Source: Bolinopsis microptera (Eukaryota; Ctenophora; Tentaculata; Lobata; Bolinopsidae). From it: a stretch of 64,000 bases of DNA. The notes beneath the pieces were generated by a model. That model saw only the letters and a list, made by a program, of their open reading frames with translations. It did not search any database and was not told where the DNA came from. Below are positions 44,901-56,600 of this stretch, in pieces (the first letter of the stretch is position 1; every line of letters starts with the position of its first letter). The stretch lies in assembly GCF_026151205.1 (NCBI RefSeq), contig NC_087073.1, forward strand, positions 21,108,837-21,172,836. Direction: 5' to 3'. A program made the translations under genes and the position numbers.

Positions 44901-47900
44901 ATTATGACCGATAAGGTAATACTAGATGTTATGTTTTATTAATTATGACCGATAAGGTAATACTAGATGTTATGTTTTATTAATTATGACTGATAAGGTA
45001 ATACTAGATGTTATGTTTTATTAATTATGACCGATAAGGTAATACTAAATGTTATGTTTTATTAATTATGACCGCTAAGGTAATACTAGATGTTATGTTT
45101 TACTAATTATGACCGATAAGGTAATACTAAATGTTAGTATTACCATGTTACCTGGTAACCATGGTAATATGACTGAATCTGATAAACTTTAAATGAATTC
45201 AGGACTCGGAGGGAAGCATGGATCCAGAAGCAAAAAGAGATGCCCTTCTTGACGCCAAGAATTTAATAAATGAGATTTCAAGTTCCAAAAAATCTAGAAG
45301 AAAACGAGGAGGTAGTTTGTTTATTTAGCTTGACCAGTACTGTCAACATGGCAGGAATCTAAAATGAAGGAAATTGGCAATATAAAATCTTTCTACTATG
45401 TATTTTGAAAATCTAATATTATTATTTTCATTAAAACAATTATTTGTGCTGGTAGCGGTCGCTTTCTCATATTCTAACAAAGAGATCAGTACTTACTAGC
45501 CACTCTGTTACATGATTGTGTTCACGTATTAAAGTCTGTGGTCGCTCTGGACAATCCAATTAGCTCCTACAGTTCCATTTGCATTGCACTTTGATGTTGT
45601 TGTTTTAAAATAAAATTGACAATTTCAGCCAACTGTCTACCACTGACTTTTAATAAAGTTCAATAAATTTTAAACTTTGGTCACAGCAATACATAAGCTG
45701 AATCTGCCATGCATAATACTTTTTGTTTACGAGATGAGACACCATTAAGTAGCTTATCTGCAATAACTCTGCTTGTTGCTACTTCTTTCCAATTGTCTTT
45801 ATTTCGTTGTGCGTCTCAAATCTCAGAACCGTGGAATAAGCCTGGAAATTGAATAAATTTGTTGCTAAATCATGCTTGAAGAAATGGTGTGCCCCCGTTT
45901 TTAATAATAATTAATAAACAGCTTGTTTGCAGCTACTTTAACAAGACACCTGCATCTTAACACGACCTTTAAACTAATGCTCCAAGGTACCTTGTGTAGT
46001 GCTTGCTAGATTAAATTCATCATCTAGTTGCAACATATAAATAGTATCTAGCTGGGTCATACAACTGTTAAATACATTGTTAGATACATTGTACAATAAT
46101 ACATGATACACTTCTCGTTTTACACAGATCACATTTCTCTAGTTCACATACTCCAGGTAAAGACAGCAAAGAAGGGGACACTAAGAAGAAGACAGTAAAG
46201 TCAGCCAAGTCTAAGAAGGAAGCTGAAACCCCCATCATACCGGTCAGTGACGGAGAGTACAAGGAGAAACAGCCTCCTAAATCCCTGGTAGCCATGCATA
46301 AAGACAATATTGACAGTTCCGTCTCTATCACTAAGAAGAAGGGCTCTCAATCAGGTACATTGGTAGGCCCCCCCCCCCCCCCCCCCCCCCCTCGTATAGC
46401 AACCCTCATCAGCTCATATCAGCTCATATCAGCTTGTATCAGCTTGTATCAGCTTGTATCAGCTTGTATCAGCTTGTATCAGCTTGTATCAGCTTGTATC
46501 AGCTTGTATCAGCTTGTATCAGCTTGTATCAGCTTGTATCAGCTTGTATCAGCTTGTATCAGCTTGTATTAGCTTGTATCAGCTTGTATCAGCTTGTATC
46601 AGCTTGTATTAGCTTGTATCAGCTTGTATCAGCTTGTATCAGCTTGTATCAGCTTGTATCAGCTTGTATCAGCTTGTATCAGCTTGTATCAGCTTGTATC
46701 AGCTTGTATCAGCTTGTATCAGCTTGTATTAGCTTGTATCAGCTTGTATCAGCTTGTATCAGCTTGTATCAGCTTGTATCAGCTTGTATCAGCTTGTATC
46801 AGCTTGTATCAGCACTTTTATCAACACTTTTATCAACACTTCTATCAGCACTTTTATCAACACTTCTATCAACACTTCTATCAGCACTTCTATCAGCACT
46901 TTTATCAACACTTCTATCAACACTTCTATCAGCACTTCTATCAGCACTTTTATCAACACTTCTATCGGCAGACTTCCCTTAATCCCTTAGATTCCATGAA
47001 GAATGTTGAGTCTCCGGTGCTGTACTGTCTACATCCAACTAATAAACACTCCCATCAGGTTCGAAGAAGAGACGTTCAGCAAAGTGTAGTGACCGTGTTG
47101 CCTGGGACACAGACGCCAGGAGTGAGGGGGCTAACTCTGAGACTGAGGACGTGTTCTCCCAGCCTCCCCAAACTATGCTGCTTGACAGTGACAATGAGGA
47201 GCAGGTATGTTCTCAAAATGTTTACTTTTAGGAAATACTAAAATAATCAATGTCTACTGACTAATGATTTAATAGTTTAGTCATATTAACCACATGATCA
47301 CCTCGCAGTCAGGGTCTCCACAGCGGAAGAGAACAGACAGATCCCTGAGACAGCGATCAGATCAGACTCTGGATAAAACAGCTCCCAACACTCCCTCCAC
47401 CTCCGCAGAGCTCTCCAAAACTGCGGATATGTCGGGTTCCCTGACAAAGGACAGGTCACATGACCTGGAGGAGGGAGAGGAGGATATGGAGGAGAGGATG
47501 AGGCAGGAGGAGCGGGAAAAGGAGCTCAAAACTCTAGAGCTTCTCGAGAGAAGGATTGGCATAGAGGACGGGAGTCTGAAACGGCTAGGTGAGTCGAGCA
47601 GTGACCTACATTCTTACTCTGATTCAGATTTAATATCTCAACCCTCAGTGTCTCTTCAGGTTTGAAATTTTAACGAATGCACTTAATATTCCACCCACAG
47701 GGGAGAAAGTAGAGATTATAGAAAAGGAGACGAACCAACAGAAAGATAAGGAGGCAGCCCTCAGACAGCAAGAAATTGAGGAGGAATCAGCGAGGAAGGA
47801 AGAGGAACGCCGGGCTTACGAAGAGGTAATATTAGGGTGGTCACGTGATGTCCTTATTAGGGTGGTCACGTGATGTCCTTATTAGGGTGGACACGTGATG

Positions 47901-48606
47901 TCCTTATTAGGGTGGTCACGTGGTGTGGTTACGTGGTGTGGATAACATGACTTAAATTTCTCTGGCAGATGTTTGGGTTTGAGTTACGGTTTATCCATAG
48001 TGTTAGAGTGCAAGGTTTTGGATTACAAGCCAGAGCTACATGACATGTTAAAGTCACAAGAAAATGAGCGAATGATAATTAATCATCTGATTAACACCAG
48101 TAGTGTAGTGTGCACAGTACTAACACCTACTGAGTCTGTTCTTATAGTCAGCACTACCTTTGTGTTTAATCTTAGCAAGCCTCCTAGACAATACCTTACA
48201 GTTGAAGCTTTCTGAATTGGGGCATTATTCAAATCCACTAATATAACCTGACCAGGTGATGAGAGCCCAAGAAGCTGAGTACGAGAAACATCTCCAGAAC
48301 ATGTTGAGACAAGAGGAAGAAAGAAACAAGCAGTACCTTGACTCGCTCAGGAAGGAGGAGATACAGCGAGACATCAAGAGAAAACTCGCTATGTTCAGAC
48401 AGCACCAAAACCTGGAGCTGCGCCAACATGTTAGACTATCCAAACTCAAGCAGAAAATCACTGTTCCCTTCAAATATTCCTATTTCCCTATTTTAAAAGT
48501 AAATTATATGAAGATTGTAATGAACCCTGAACAATCTCTGAGAAAATCAAGCGGTGGTAACAATAAGAATGTTAAGAAAAAGAAAATGACACTGAAACGT
48601 GTTTGA
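38996..48606 (+). CDS. KIAA2012-like coiled-coil protein, about 17-18 exons
   Basis: Exons joining in phase: 38996-39064, 39508-39624, 39841-39984, 40152-40270, 40396-40576, 41463-41610, 41763-41950, 42223-42295, 42500-42663, 43064-43238, 43382-43518, 45203-45311, 46157-46354, 47059-47204, 47309-47588, 47701-47825 and 48256-48606 (TGA), about 907 residues. The N-terminus (MRSKLFSPLIRGHG) and the block VPKTFTTNKGAIVLYTSE match what I recall of the vertebrate KIAA2012 N-terminus (LLSRGHGK and LPKTFSTRKGALILYSE). The middle is low-complexity and Ser/Pro/Glu-rich. The C-terminal exons are Glu/Lys/Arg-rich coiled coil (EEDMEERMRQEEREKELKTL; KEAALRQQEIEEESARKEEE), as in the DUF4670 region of that family. 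Function is unknown. An extra exon at 42924-43024 is possible but breaks phase. Several introns contain repeats that begin at splice sites. Confidence 0.75.
39771..39852 (+). repeat. Triplicated 3' splice site of a KIAA2012-like exon
   Basis: GGGTGCTATAGT occurs three times (from 39771, 39810 and 39840), each preceded by a (ctttca)-type pyrimidine tract. Only the last follows a proper AG (tttgtcag) and leads into the open exon GGT GCT ATA GTG CTG TAC. The first two copies end in acca and accg, so they lack a usable AG. Confidence 0.8.
42378..42471. repeat. Two-copy intronic duplication
   Basis: The segment ggcggtacatcacccaaacg with flanking ttaatattaggtaaatg occurs twice, just upstream of the exon starting at 42500. 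Confidence 0.7.
42767..42923 (+). repeat. G-rich ggggtcag repeat ending at an acceptor
   Basis: About 150 bp of ggggggtcag units of variable G length. The last tcag (ending at 42923) is followed by an open stretch, 42924-43024, whose translation FAPEKADKFELFKKSRSEEF looks coding. Joined in phase 0 to the previous exon it reads well, but its only donor (AC before gtgata) is phase 2, whereas the next exon needs phase 0. The exon may be alternative, or a base may be wrong. Confidence 0.7.
44067..45138 (+). repeat. 41-bp minisatellite, about 26 copies
   Basis: The unit contains taattatgaccgataaggta followed by atactagatgttatgtttta. It lies in the 1.7-kb intron between the exons at 43382 and 45203. 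Each unit reads ATAAGgtaatact, a donor-like string in the gene's sense direction. Variants (gataac, gctaag, aaatg/agtg) are scattered and partly periodic. Confidence 0.95.
45312..46156. other. Intron without recognised content
   Basis: AT-rich intron of the KIAA2012-like gene. No repeat, hairpin or additional exon was seen. Confidence 0.5.
46419..46974 (+). repeat. 10-bp and 12-bp intronic satellites
   Basis: About 40 copies of agcttgtatc (46419-46810) pass into about 14 copies of a related 12-bp unit (agcacttttatc / aacacttctatc). They are preceded by a C run at 46370-46391. The array begins about 65 bp after the donor at 46354. Open frames through it are repeat translation only. All units carry a tatcag string resembling a weak acceptor. 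Confidence 0.95.
47830..47935 (+). repeat. 25-bp repeat starting next to a splice donor, 3-4 copies
   Basis: The exon ends GAAGAG at 47825 and the intron begins gtaatattagggtggtcacg. The unit attagggtggtcacgtgatg + tcctt then repeats, with the last copy diverging to ggtgtggttacgtgg. The array starts four to five bases into the intron. Confidence 0.85.
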
Positions 48607-49319
48607 AAGGTGAAAATTTCACGCTTTAAAATGATAGTTCAAGTTGTATGGATATGATTTAACTATCAGTCACGTGGTAGGTCACTTGCCGCTTAAAGAT
48701 ATATTTGTCGCTTAATTTACCGCGGACTATATTGAATACTCTTTATAGCGATCTGGGAAGTGTTCGTATGTTTTATTTGAAGTAATTTGACAATTGAAAT
48801 TAGGTAAGTATTACTGAATTACTCACAGAGTACCAGTAGCGGGTAAAGTTTATTAGTTACCCAAATTATAACAGTTTTAGATTGGGCTTTAAAAAGGGTA
48901 TTGGCGGAACTTTACATAACTTGCTAGACTATTGCTCGGCGCTCGGTCCTCTCCAACGTGAGAAGCTCGAGAAGAGCGCCACGCATTGGGACGGGAGTGC
49001 CACTGCCAGGTAAGGCGGAGCTAAACTATATTTTAGTTACTAGACTATGTGGCTATTCAATTCATATTTCTATGTCCACGAAATATTTTACGAGTATCAC
49101 CCGTTAAGTGTTAAGGAGGAGCAAGCTAGGTAACTCATAACTTGATACACGTTGTTACCCCTTTTCGCGTGCACGAGGGAGGCTTGCAAAGAGTATAAGC
49201 AATAATAGGTAACGCATTAATTGTTAATTGTTAATTATATACATATTTTCAATTGCGTTTATTCTCATTTTAAGCAGTGGAATTTATTGATTTGAAAAAA
49301 TAATTGGATGATGATTAAT
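48607..49319. other. 3' flank of the KIAA2012-like gene
   Basis: Unique AT-rich sequence. No clear AATAAA shortly after the stop, no exon, no repeat. Confidence 0.45.
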
Positions 49320-50100
49320 CACTCGCTCTACACTCGACTGTCACGTGACTTTTTTAACATGTTCACTTTGTAGCCCTGAATGACTATCCGAAATCCTAGC
49401 CCTCTAATCAGAATCTGATCCCAACCCTGACATTAACCCAATCTCTAACAAAACTGAAAACCTAACCCTTACAGTAACGTGAAATTACACCAACTTCCTT
49501 ATATGGTCATATCACGTGATCGAGACAGTTTTTCGCCAATATCTTGCCCAGGGAGCATTTCAACCTTGTATGTCATGGGGTGATTCGGAATCAGCGTCCA
49601 AAAATAAATCGATTCAGGTTGATTTTAACTGTCAGGGGCCCTTTTCGAAAAATCTCGAAGATCGACTGTAAAGTGATTTAGCACGCTTGAATTATTATTG
49701 ATCAAATCATGGTATTATTTATCGTTTTGTTTCGCTCCAACTAAATCCTACTTAATCGCTCGCCCAAATTTTAAGAAAATTCTTGTGAAAAGGCCCTTTA
49801 GGCATGAAAGTGATCTGGATCGGTGTATTTTTGGACGCTGATTCCGAATCACCCCCCATGACGTAGGGTTAAAATGCTTCCCTGGAGAGTTATGGGCAAA
49901 AAACCGTTTTGGTCACGTGACAGGCTAGTAAAACGTGAATTCGATTATTTAGGGCTCGGGTTAGGGTTGTGGTTAAGATTATGGATAGCTTCGGGGTTAT
50001 GGTTAGGATTAGGGTTTATGTAAAACCGTTTTGTACGGCTGCAAAACCAAAAAAACCAAAGTCACGTGAAATTTTTGGGCGAGCGATTTAGTAAGAGCCC
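49320..50100. mobile_element. Foldback (inverted-repeat) element, unclassified
   Basis: Two inverted halves are visible. tgattcggaatcagcgtcca at 49581-49600 is the complement of tggacgctgattccgaatca at 49832-49851. The flanking segments (ccagggagcatttcaacc versus ggttaaaatgcttccctgg) and outer CACGTG-containing blocks also pair. cgctcgccc and gggcgagcg lie in the centre and at the right end. Degenerate ggttagggtt and cctaaccctt strings occur in the arms. No coding capacity. The ends and target duplication could not be fixed, so the limits are approximate. Confidence 0.6.
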
Positions 50101-50625
50101 CCCTGACAACAGACAAGATATTGGGGTAAAACTGTTTCATGTTTCAAATAAGCAGCTCATTTTTCAACGTAACATGTACGCGCGCGTCAGACTTTAATCG
50201 ACGCGCGTTTTGCGCCAAGAACCCTTCAAAAATATCTACGCGTTTTCCATTAATACAACTATTTCATTGTTTCCCAGCGGGTCAGGGGGTGTTTTCTTGG
50301 AGGTTGCCAGAGGTCATATTCCCTGATTTTTTGTGTAGAATGTGAATCTTGCCCCCCTCTCAGATATAGATGGGGCAAGAAATGGGGACGTGCCACAAAA
50401 GGGCCACAAGTATTGAGAAAACAGCGCCTCTGGCAATAAAAATTGACACAAACCGAAAGATCCGATTATTGTCCAATTTTCAACAAGATGATAAATAAGA
50501 ATGATAAAATGTACAACAATAACAGAGAACATATATAAATTGAGATAAAATAATTGTATAATTTCTTATCAAAATAACTGTGTGCTGAGAGGAAGTGGAA
50601 GTAAGACAGTAGTCCGTAACAGGTC
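50101..50625. other. Spacer 3' of the MPND-like gene
   Basis: Contains a CG-rich patch (acgcgcgcgtcag ... cgacgcgcgttttgcgcc, about 50178-50216). No exon is supported, and the short open frames here lack coding character. Confidence 0.4.
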
Positions 50626-53600
50626 TCATTCCTCTTTTGCTACAATTTGCCTCATAACATCCACAAATTGATCCTCGCTAATATCTTTTGGAGTTTTTTG
50701 TTTCAGAGACTCTGTCATTTTTCGGAAAATGTTCATGTTGTTTCGCCAATGTTGATCAAATTTGACTCCTGATTTTTGTTGTGAGTAAAGCAGGGACATA
50801 GCTCTCATTTCAGTTGCTAGCGCGGGGGAGATAGTGGAATCCCATACACACCTGCAATTAGAGTACAAATAAGCTATTGATAATTACTAACATTTACAAT
50901 TTCTATCATATTTATTAAATCAGAAATATAATTATGTTTTGATTACAATTTCTATCATATTTATTAAATCAGAAATATAATTATGTTTTGATTAAAATAG
51001 TCTATAGATATACAACAATCAGACAACAATTAAGAGAAAAGTATAATAAATATGTAAGATTATGTAATTGAACACTACTAACGTGTACTCCAAGTGCATA
51101 GGAACTGGTCGTCCGTCGTTAGTGTGCATAACACAGAATAGCTGCATCTGTAAATATAATGTAAATATTACAAACCTCACACTACTAGAGTAAATAATAG
51201 CTCTAATTAGACTGCTGTGATAAAATCTTACTAATAGACTGCTACATTTCATTTACAGATGTTCCCAATTAAGTCAAGGTGCCAAGTTCACTCTATTTAG
51301 GCCTGTAGTAAGTAATATTGAACAAATTTGTAACATTTGTTCATGACTGGGCTCCAAAAAAACACTTAATTCGGCAGATATTTAACGTTTCTGCTATTTC
51401 TTGGTACAACCTAAGATATGTGTATGTTATAATGACATGCATATGTTATAATGCTACTACTAACTTCACTGGTAGGTGTAGAGCCTCTAAAAGGGGACAC
51501 TATGACCCCCAAGCAGGGATCTATACGTCCGTCAAGTGATCTCATGTGTTGCTGGTGAACAGACTGACACACTATATCGTGTTGGGAAGGACGGGGCGAG
51601 CTTGTCGGGTGAGAATGGTACCAGCCAATCACAGTCATGTCCTGAAATCACGTAATTAGTAACAACCAATCACTGTCACTGAACTGCCTCCCTCTAAAAG
51701 TGTCTAAGTAATACCTGGTGAGGGTTACCTGCTGTGTGAGTAATACCTGGTGAGGGTTACCTGCTGTGTGAGTAATACCTGGTGAGGGTTACCTGCTGTG
51801 TTAGTAATACCTGGTGAGGGTTACCTGCTGTGTGAGTAATACCTGGTGAGGGTTACCTGCTGTGTAAGTAATACCTGGTGAGGGTTACCTGCTGTGTGAG
51901 TAATACCTGGTGAGGGTTACCTGCTGTGTGAGTAATACCTGGTGAGGGTTACCTGCTGTGTGAGTAATACCTGGTGAGGGTTACCTGCTGTGTGAGTAAT
52001 ACCTGGTAAGGGTTACCTGCTGTGTGAGTAATACCTGGTGAGGGTTACCTGCTGTGTGAGTAATACCTGGTGAGGGTTACCTGCTGTGTGAGTAATACCT
52101 GGTGAGGGTTACCTGCTGTGTGAGTAATACCTGGTGAGGGTTACCTGCTGTGTGAGTAATACCTGGTGAGGGTTACCTGCTGTGTGTGTAATACCTGGTG
52201 AGGGTTACCTGCTGTGTGTGTAATACCTGGTGAGGGTTACCTGCTGTGTGAGTAATACCTGGTGAGGGTTACCTGCTGTGTAAGTAATACCTGGTGAGGG
52301 TTACCTGCTGTGTGAGTAATACCTGGTGAGGGTTACCTGCTGTGTGAGTAATACCTGGTGAGGGTTACCTGCTGTGTGAGTAATACCTGGTGAGGGTTAC
52401 CTGCTGTGTGAGTAATACCTGGTGAGGGTTACCTGCTGTGTGAGTAATACCTGGTGAGGGTTACCTGCTGTGTGTGTAATACCTGGTGAGGGTTACCTGC
52501 TGTGTGTGTAATACCTGGTGAGGGTTACCTGCTGTGTGAGTAATATCTGGTGAGGGTTACCTGCTGTGTGAGTAATACCTGGTGAGGGTTACCTGCTGTG
52601 TGAGTAATACCTGGTGAGGGTTACCTGCTGTGTAAGTAATACCTGGTGAGGGTTACCTGCTGTGTGAGTAATACCTGGTGAGGGTTACCTGCTGTGTGAG
52701 TAATACCTGGTGAGGGTTACCTGCTGTGTAAGTAATACCTGGTGAGGGTTACCTGCTGAGTGAGTAATACCTGGTGAGGGTTACCTGCTGTGTGAGTAAT
52801 ACCTGGTGAGGGTTACCTGCTGTGTGAGTAATACCTGGTGAGGGTTACCTGCTGTGTGAGTAATACCTGGTGAGGGTTACCTGCTGTGTAAGTAATACCT
52901 GGTGAGGGTTACCTGCTGTGTTAGTAATACCTGGTGAGGGTTACCTGCTGTGTGAGTAATACCTGGTGAGGGTTACCTGCTGTGTGAGTAATACCTGGTG
53001 AGGGTTACCTGCTGTGTGAGTAATACCTGGTGAGGGTTACCTGCTGTGTGAGTAATACCTGGTGAGGGTTACCTGCTGTGTGAGTAATACCTGGTGAGGG
53101 TTACCTGCTGTGTGAGTAATACCTGGTGAGGGTTACCTGCTGTGTGAGTAATACCTGGTGAGGGTTACCTGCTGTGTGAGTAATACCTGGTGAGGGTTAC
53201 CTGCTGTGTGAGTAATACCTGGTGAGGGTTACCTGCTGTGTGAGTAATACCTGGTGAGGGTTACCTGCTGTGTGAGTAATACCTGGTGAGGGTTACCTGC
53301 TGTGTGAGTAATACCTGGTGAGGGTTACCTGCTGTGTGAGTAATACCTGGTGAGGGTTACCTGCTGTGTGAGTAATACCTGGTGAGGGTTACCTGCTGTG
53401 TGAGTAATACCTGGTGAGGGTTACCTGCTGTGTGAGTAATACCTGGTGAGGGTTACCTGCTGTGTGAGTAATACCTGGTGAGGGTTACCTGCTGTGTAAG
53501 TAATACCTGGTGAGGGTTACCTGCTGTGTGAGTAATACCTGGTGAGGGTTACCTGCTGTGTGAGTAATACCTGGTGAGGGTTACCTGCTGTGTGAGTAAT

Positions 53601-56600
53601 ACCTGGTGAGGGTTACCTGCTGTGTGAGTAATACCTGGTGAGGGTTACCTGCTGTGTGAGTAATACCTGGTGAGGGTTACCTGCTGTGTGAGTAATACCT
53701 GGTGAGGGTTACCTGCTGTGTGAGTAATACCTGGTGAGGGTTACCTGCTGTGTAAGTAATACCTGGTGAGGGTTACCTGCTGTGTGAGTAATACCTGGTG
53801 AGGGTTACCTGCTGTGTAAGTAATACCTGGTGAGGGTTACCTGCTGTGTGAGTAATACCTGGTGAGGGTTACCTGCTGTGTGAGTAATACCTGGTGAGGG
53901 TTACCTGCTGTCTGAGTAATACCTGGTGAGGGTTACCTGCTGTGTGAGTAATATCTGGTGAGGGTTACCTGCTGTGTAAGTAATACCTGGTGAGGGTTAC
54001 CTGCTGTGTGAGTAATACCTGGTGAGGGTTACCTGCTGTGTAAGTAATACCTGGTGAGGGTTACCTGCTGTGTGAGTAATACCTGGTGAGGGTTACCTGC
54101 TGTGTGAGTAATACCTGGTGAGGGTTACCTGCTGTGTGAGTAATACCTGGTGAGGGTTACCTGCTGTGTAAGTAATACCTGGTGAGGGTTACCTGCTGTC
54201 TGAGTAATACCTGGTGAGGGTTACCTGCTGTCTAAGTAATACCTGGTGAGGGTTACCTGCTGTCTAAGTAATACCTGGTGAGGGTTACCTGCTGTCTAAG
54301 TAATACCTGGTGAGGGTTACCTGCTGTCTAAGTAATACCTGGTGAGGGTTACCTGCTGTGTAAGTAATACCTGGTGAGGGTTACCTGCTGTGTAAGTAAT
54401 ACCTGGTGAGGGTTACCTGCTGTGTGAGTAATACCTGGTGAGGGTTACCTGCTGTGTGAGTAATACCTGGTGAGGGTTACCTGCTGTGTGAGTAATACCT
54501 GGTGAGGGTTACCTGCTGTGTAAGTAATACCTGGTGAGGGTTACCTGCTGTGTAAGTAATACCTGGTGAGGGTTACCTGCTGTGTGAGTAATACCTGGTG
54601 AGGGTTACCTGCTGTGTGAGTAATACCTGGTGAGGGTTACCTGCTGTGTAAGTAATACCTGGTGAGGGTTACCTGCTGTGTGAGTAATACCTGGTGAGGG
54701 TTACCTGCTGTGTGAGTAATACCTGGTGAGGGTTACCTGCTGTGTGAGTAATACCTGGTGAGGGTTACCTGCTGTGTAAGTAATACCTGGTGAGGGTTAC
54801 CTGCTGTGTGAGTAATACCTGGTGAGGGTTACCTGCTGTGTGAGTAATACCTGGTGAGGGTTACCTGCTGTGTAAGTAATACCTGGTGAGGGTTACCTGC
54901 TGTGTGAGTAATACCTGGTGAGGGTTACCTGCTGTGTGAGTAATACCTGGTGAGGGTTACCTGCTGTGTGAGTAATACCTGGTGAGGGTTACCTGCTGTG
55001 TGAGTAATACCTGGTGAGGGTTACCTGCTGTGTGAGTAATACCTGGTGAGGGTTACCTGCTGTGTGAGTAATACCTGGTGAGGGTTACCTGCTGTGTAAG
55101 TAATACCTGGTGAGGGTTACCTGCTGTGTAAGTAATACCTGGTGAGGGTTACCTGCTGTGTGAGTAATACCTGGTGAGGGTTACCTGCTGTGTAAGTAAT
55201 ACCTGGTGAGGGTTACCTGCTGTGTAAGTAATACCTGGTGAGGGTTACCTGCTGTGTGAGTAATACCTGGTGAGGGTTACCTGCTGTGTGAGTAATACCT
55301 GGTGAGGGTTACCTGCTGTGTGAGTAATACCTGGTGAGGGTTACCTGCTGTGTGAGTAATACCTGGTGAGGGTTACCTGCTGTGTGAGTAATACCTGGTG
55401 AGGGTTACCTGCTGTGTGAGTAATACCTGGTGAGGGTTACCTGCTGTGTGAGTAATACCTGGTGAGGGTTACCTGCTGTGTGTGTAATACCTGGTGAGGG
55501 TTACCTGCTGTGTGAGTAATACCTGGTGAGGGTTACCTGCTGTGTGAGTAATACCTGGTGAGGGTTACCTGCTGTGTAAGTAATACCTGGTGAGGGTTAC
55601 CTGCTGTGTGAGTAATACCTGGTGAGGGTTACCTGCTGTGTAAGTAATACCTGGTGAGGGTTACCTGCTGTGTGAGTAATACCTGGTGAGGGTTACCTGC
55701 TGTGTGAGTAATACCTGGTGAGGGTTACCTGCTGTGTGAGTAATACCTGGTGAGGGTTACCTGCTGTGTGAGTAATACCTGGTGAGGGTTACCTGCTGTG
55801 TGAGTAATACCTGGTGAGGGTTACCTGCTGTGTGAGTAATACCTGGTGAGGGTTACCTGCTGTGTGAGTAATACCTGGTGAGGGTTACCTGCTGTGTGAG
55901 TAATACCTGGTGAGGGTTACCTGCTGTGTGAGTAATACCTGGTGAGGGTTACCTGCTGTGTGAGTAATACCTGGTGAGGGTTACCTGCTGTGTGAGTAAT
56001 ACCTGGTGAGGGTTACCTGCTGTGTGAGTAATACCTGGTGAGGGTTACCTGCTGTGTGAGTAATACCTGGTGAGGGTTACCTGCTGTGTGAGTAATACCT
56101 GGTGAGGGTTACCTGCTGTGTGAGTAATACCTGGTGAGGGTTACCTGCTGTGTGAGTAATACCTGGTGAGGGTTACCTGCTGTGTGTGTAATACCTGGTG
56201 AGGGTTACCTGCTGTGTGAGTAATACCTGGTGAGGGTTACCTGCTGTGTGAGTAATACCTGGTGAGGGTTACCTGCTGTGTGAGTAATACCTGGTGAGGG
56301 TTACCTGCTGTGTGAGTAATACCTGGTGAGGGTTACCTGCTGTGTGAGTAATACCTGGTGAGGGTTACCTGCTGTGTGAGTAATACCTGGTGAGGGTTAC
56401 CTGCTGTGTGAGTAATACCTGGTGAGGGTTACCTGCTGTGTGTGTAATACCTGGTGAGGGTTACCTGCTGTGTGAGTAATACCTGGTGAGGGTTACCTGC
56501 TGTGTGAGTAATACCTGGTGAGGGTTACCTGCTGTGTGAGTAATACCTGGTGAGGGTTACCTGCTGTGTGAGTAATACCTGGTGAGGGTTACCTGCTGTG

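Noticed and set aside
46294-46990. YQLVSACISL-repeat and STFINTSI-repeat open frames
   Set aside because: Intronic 10/12-bp satellites; the real exons on either side (46157-46354 and 47059-47204) join in phase without them.
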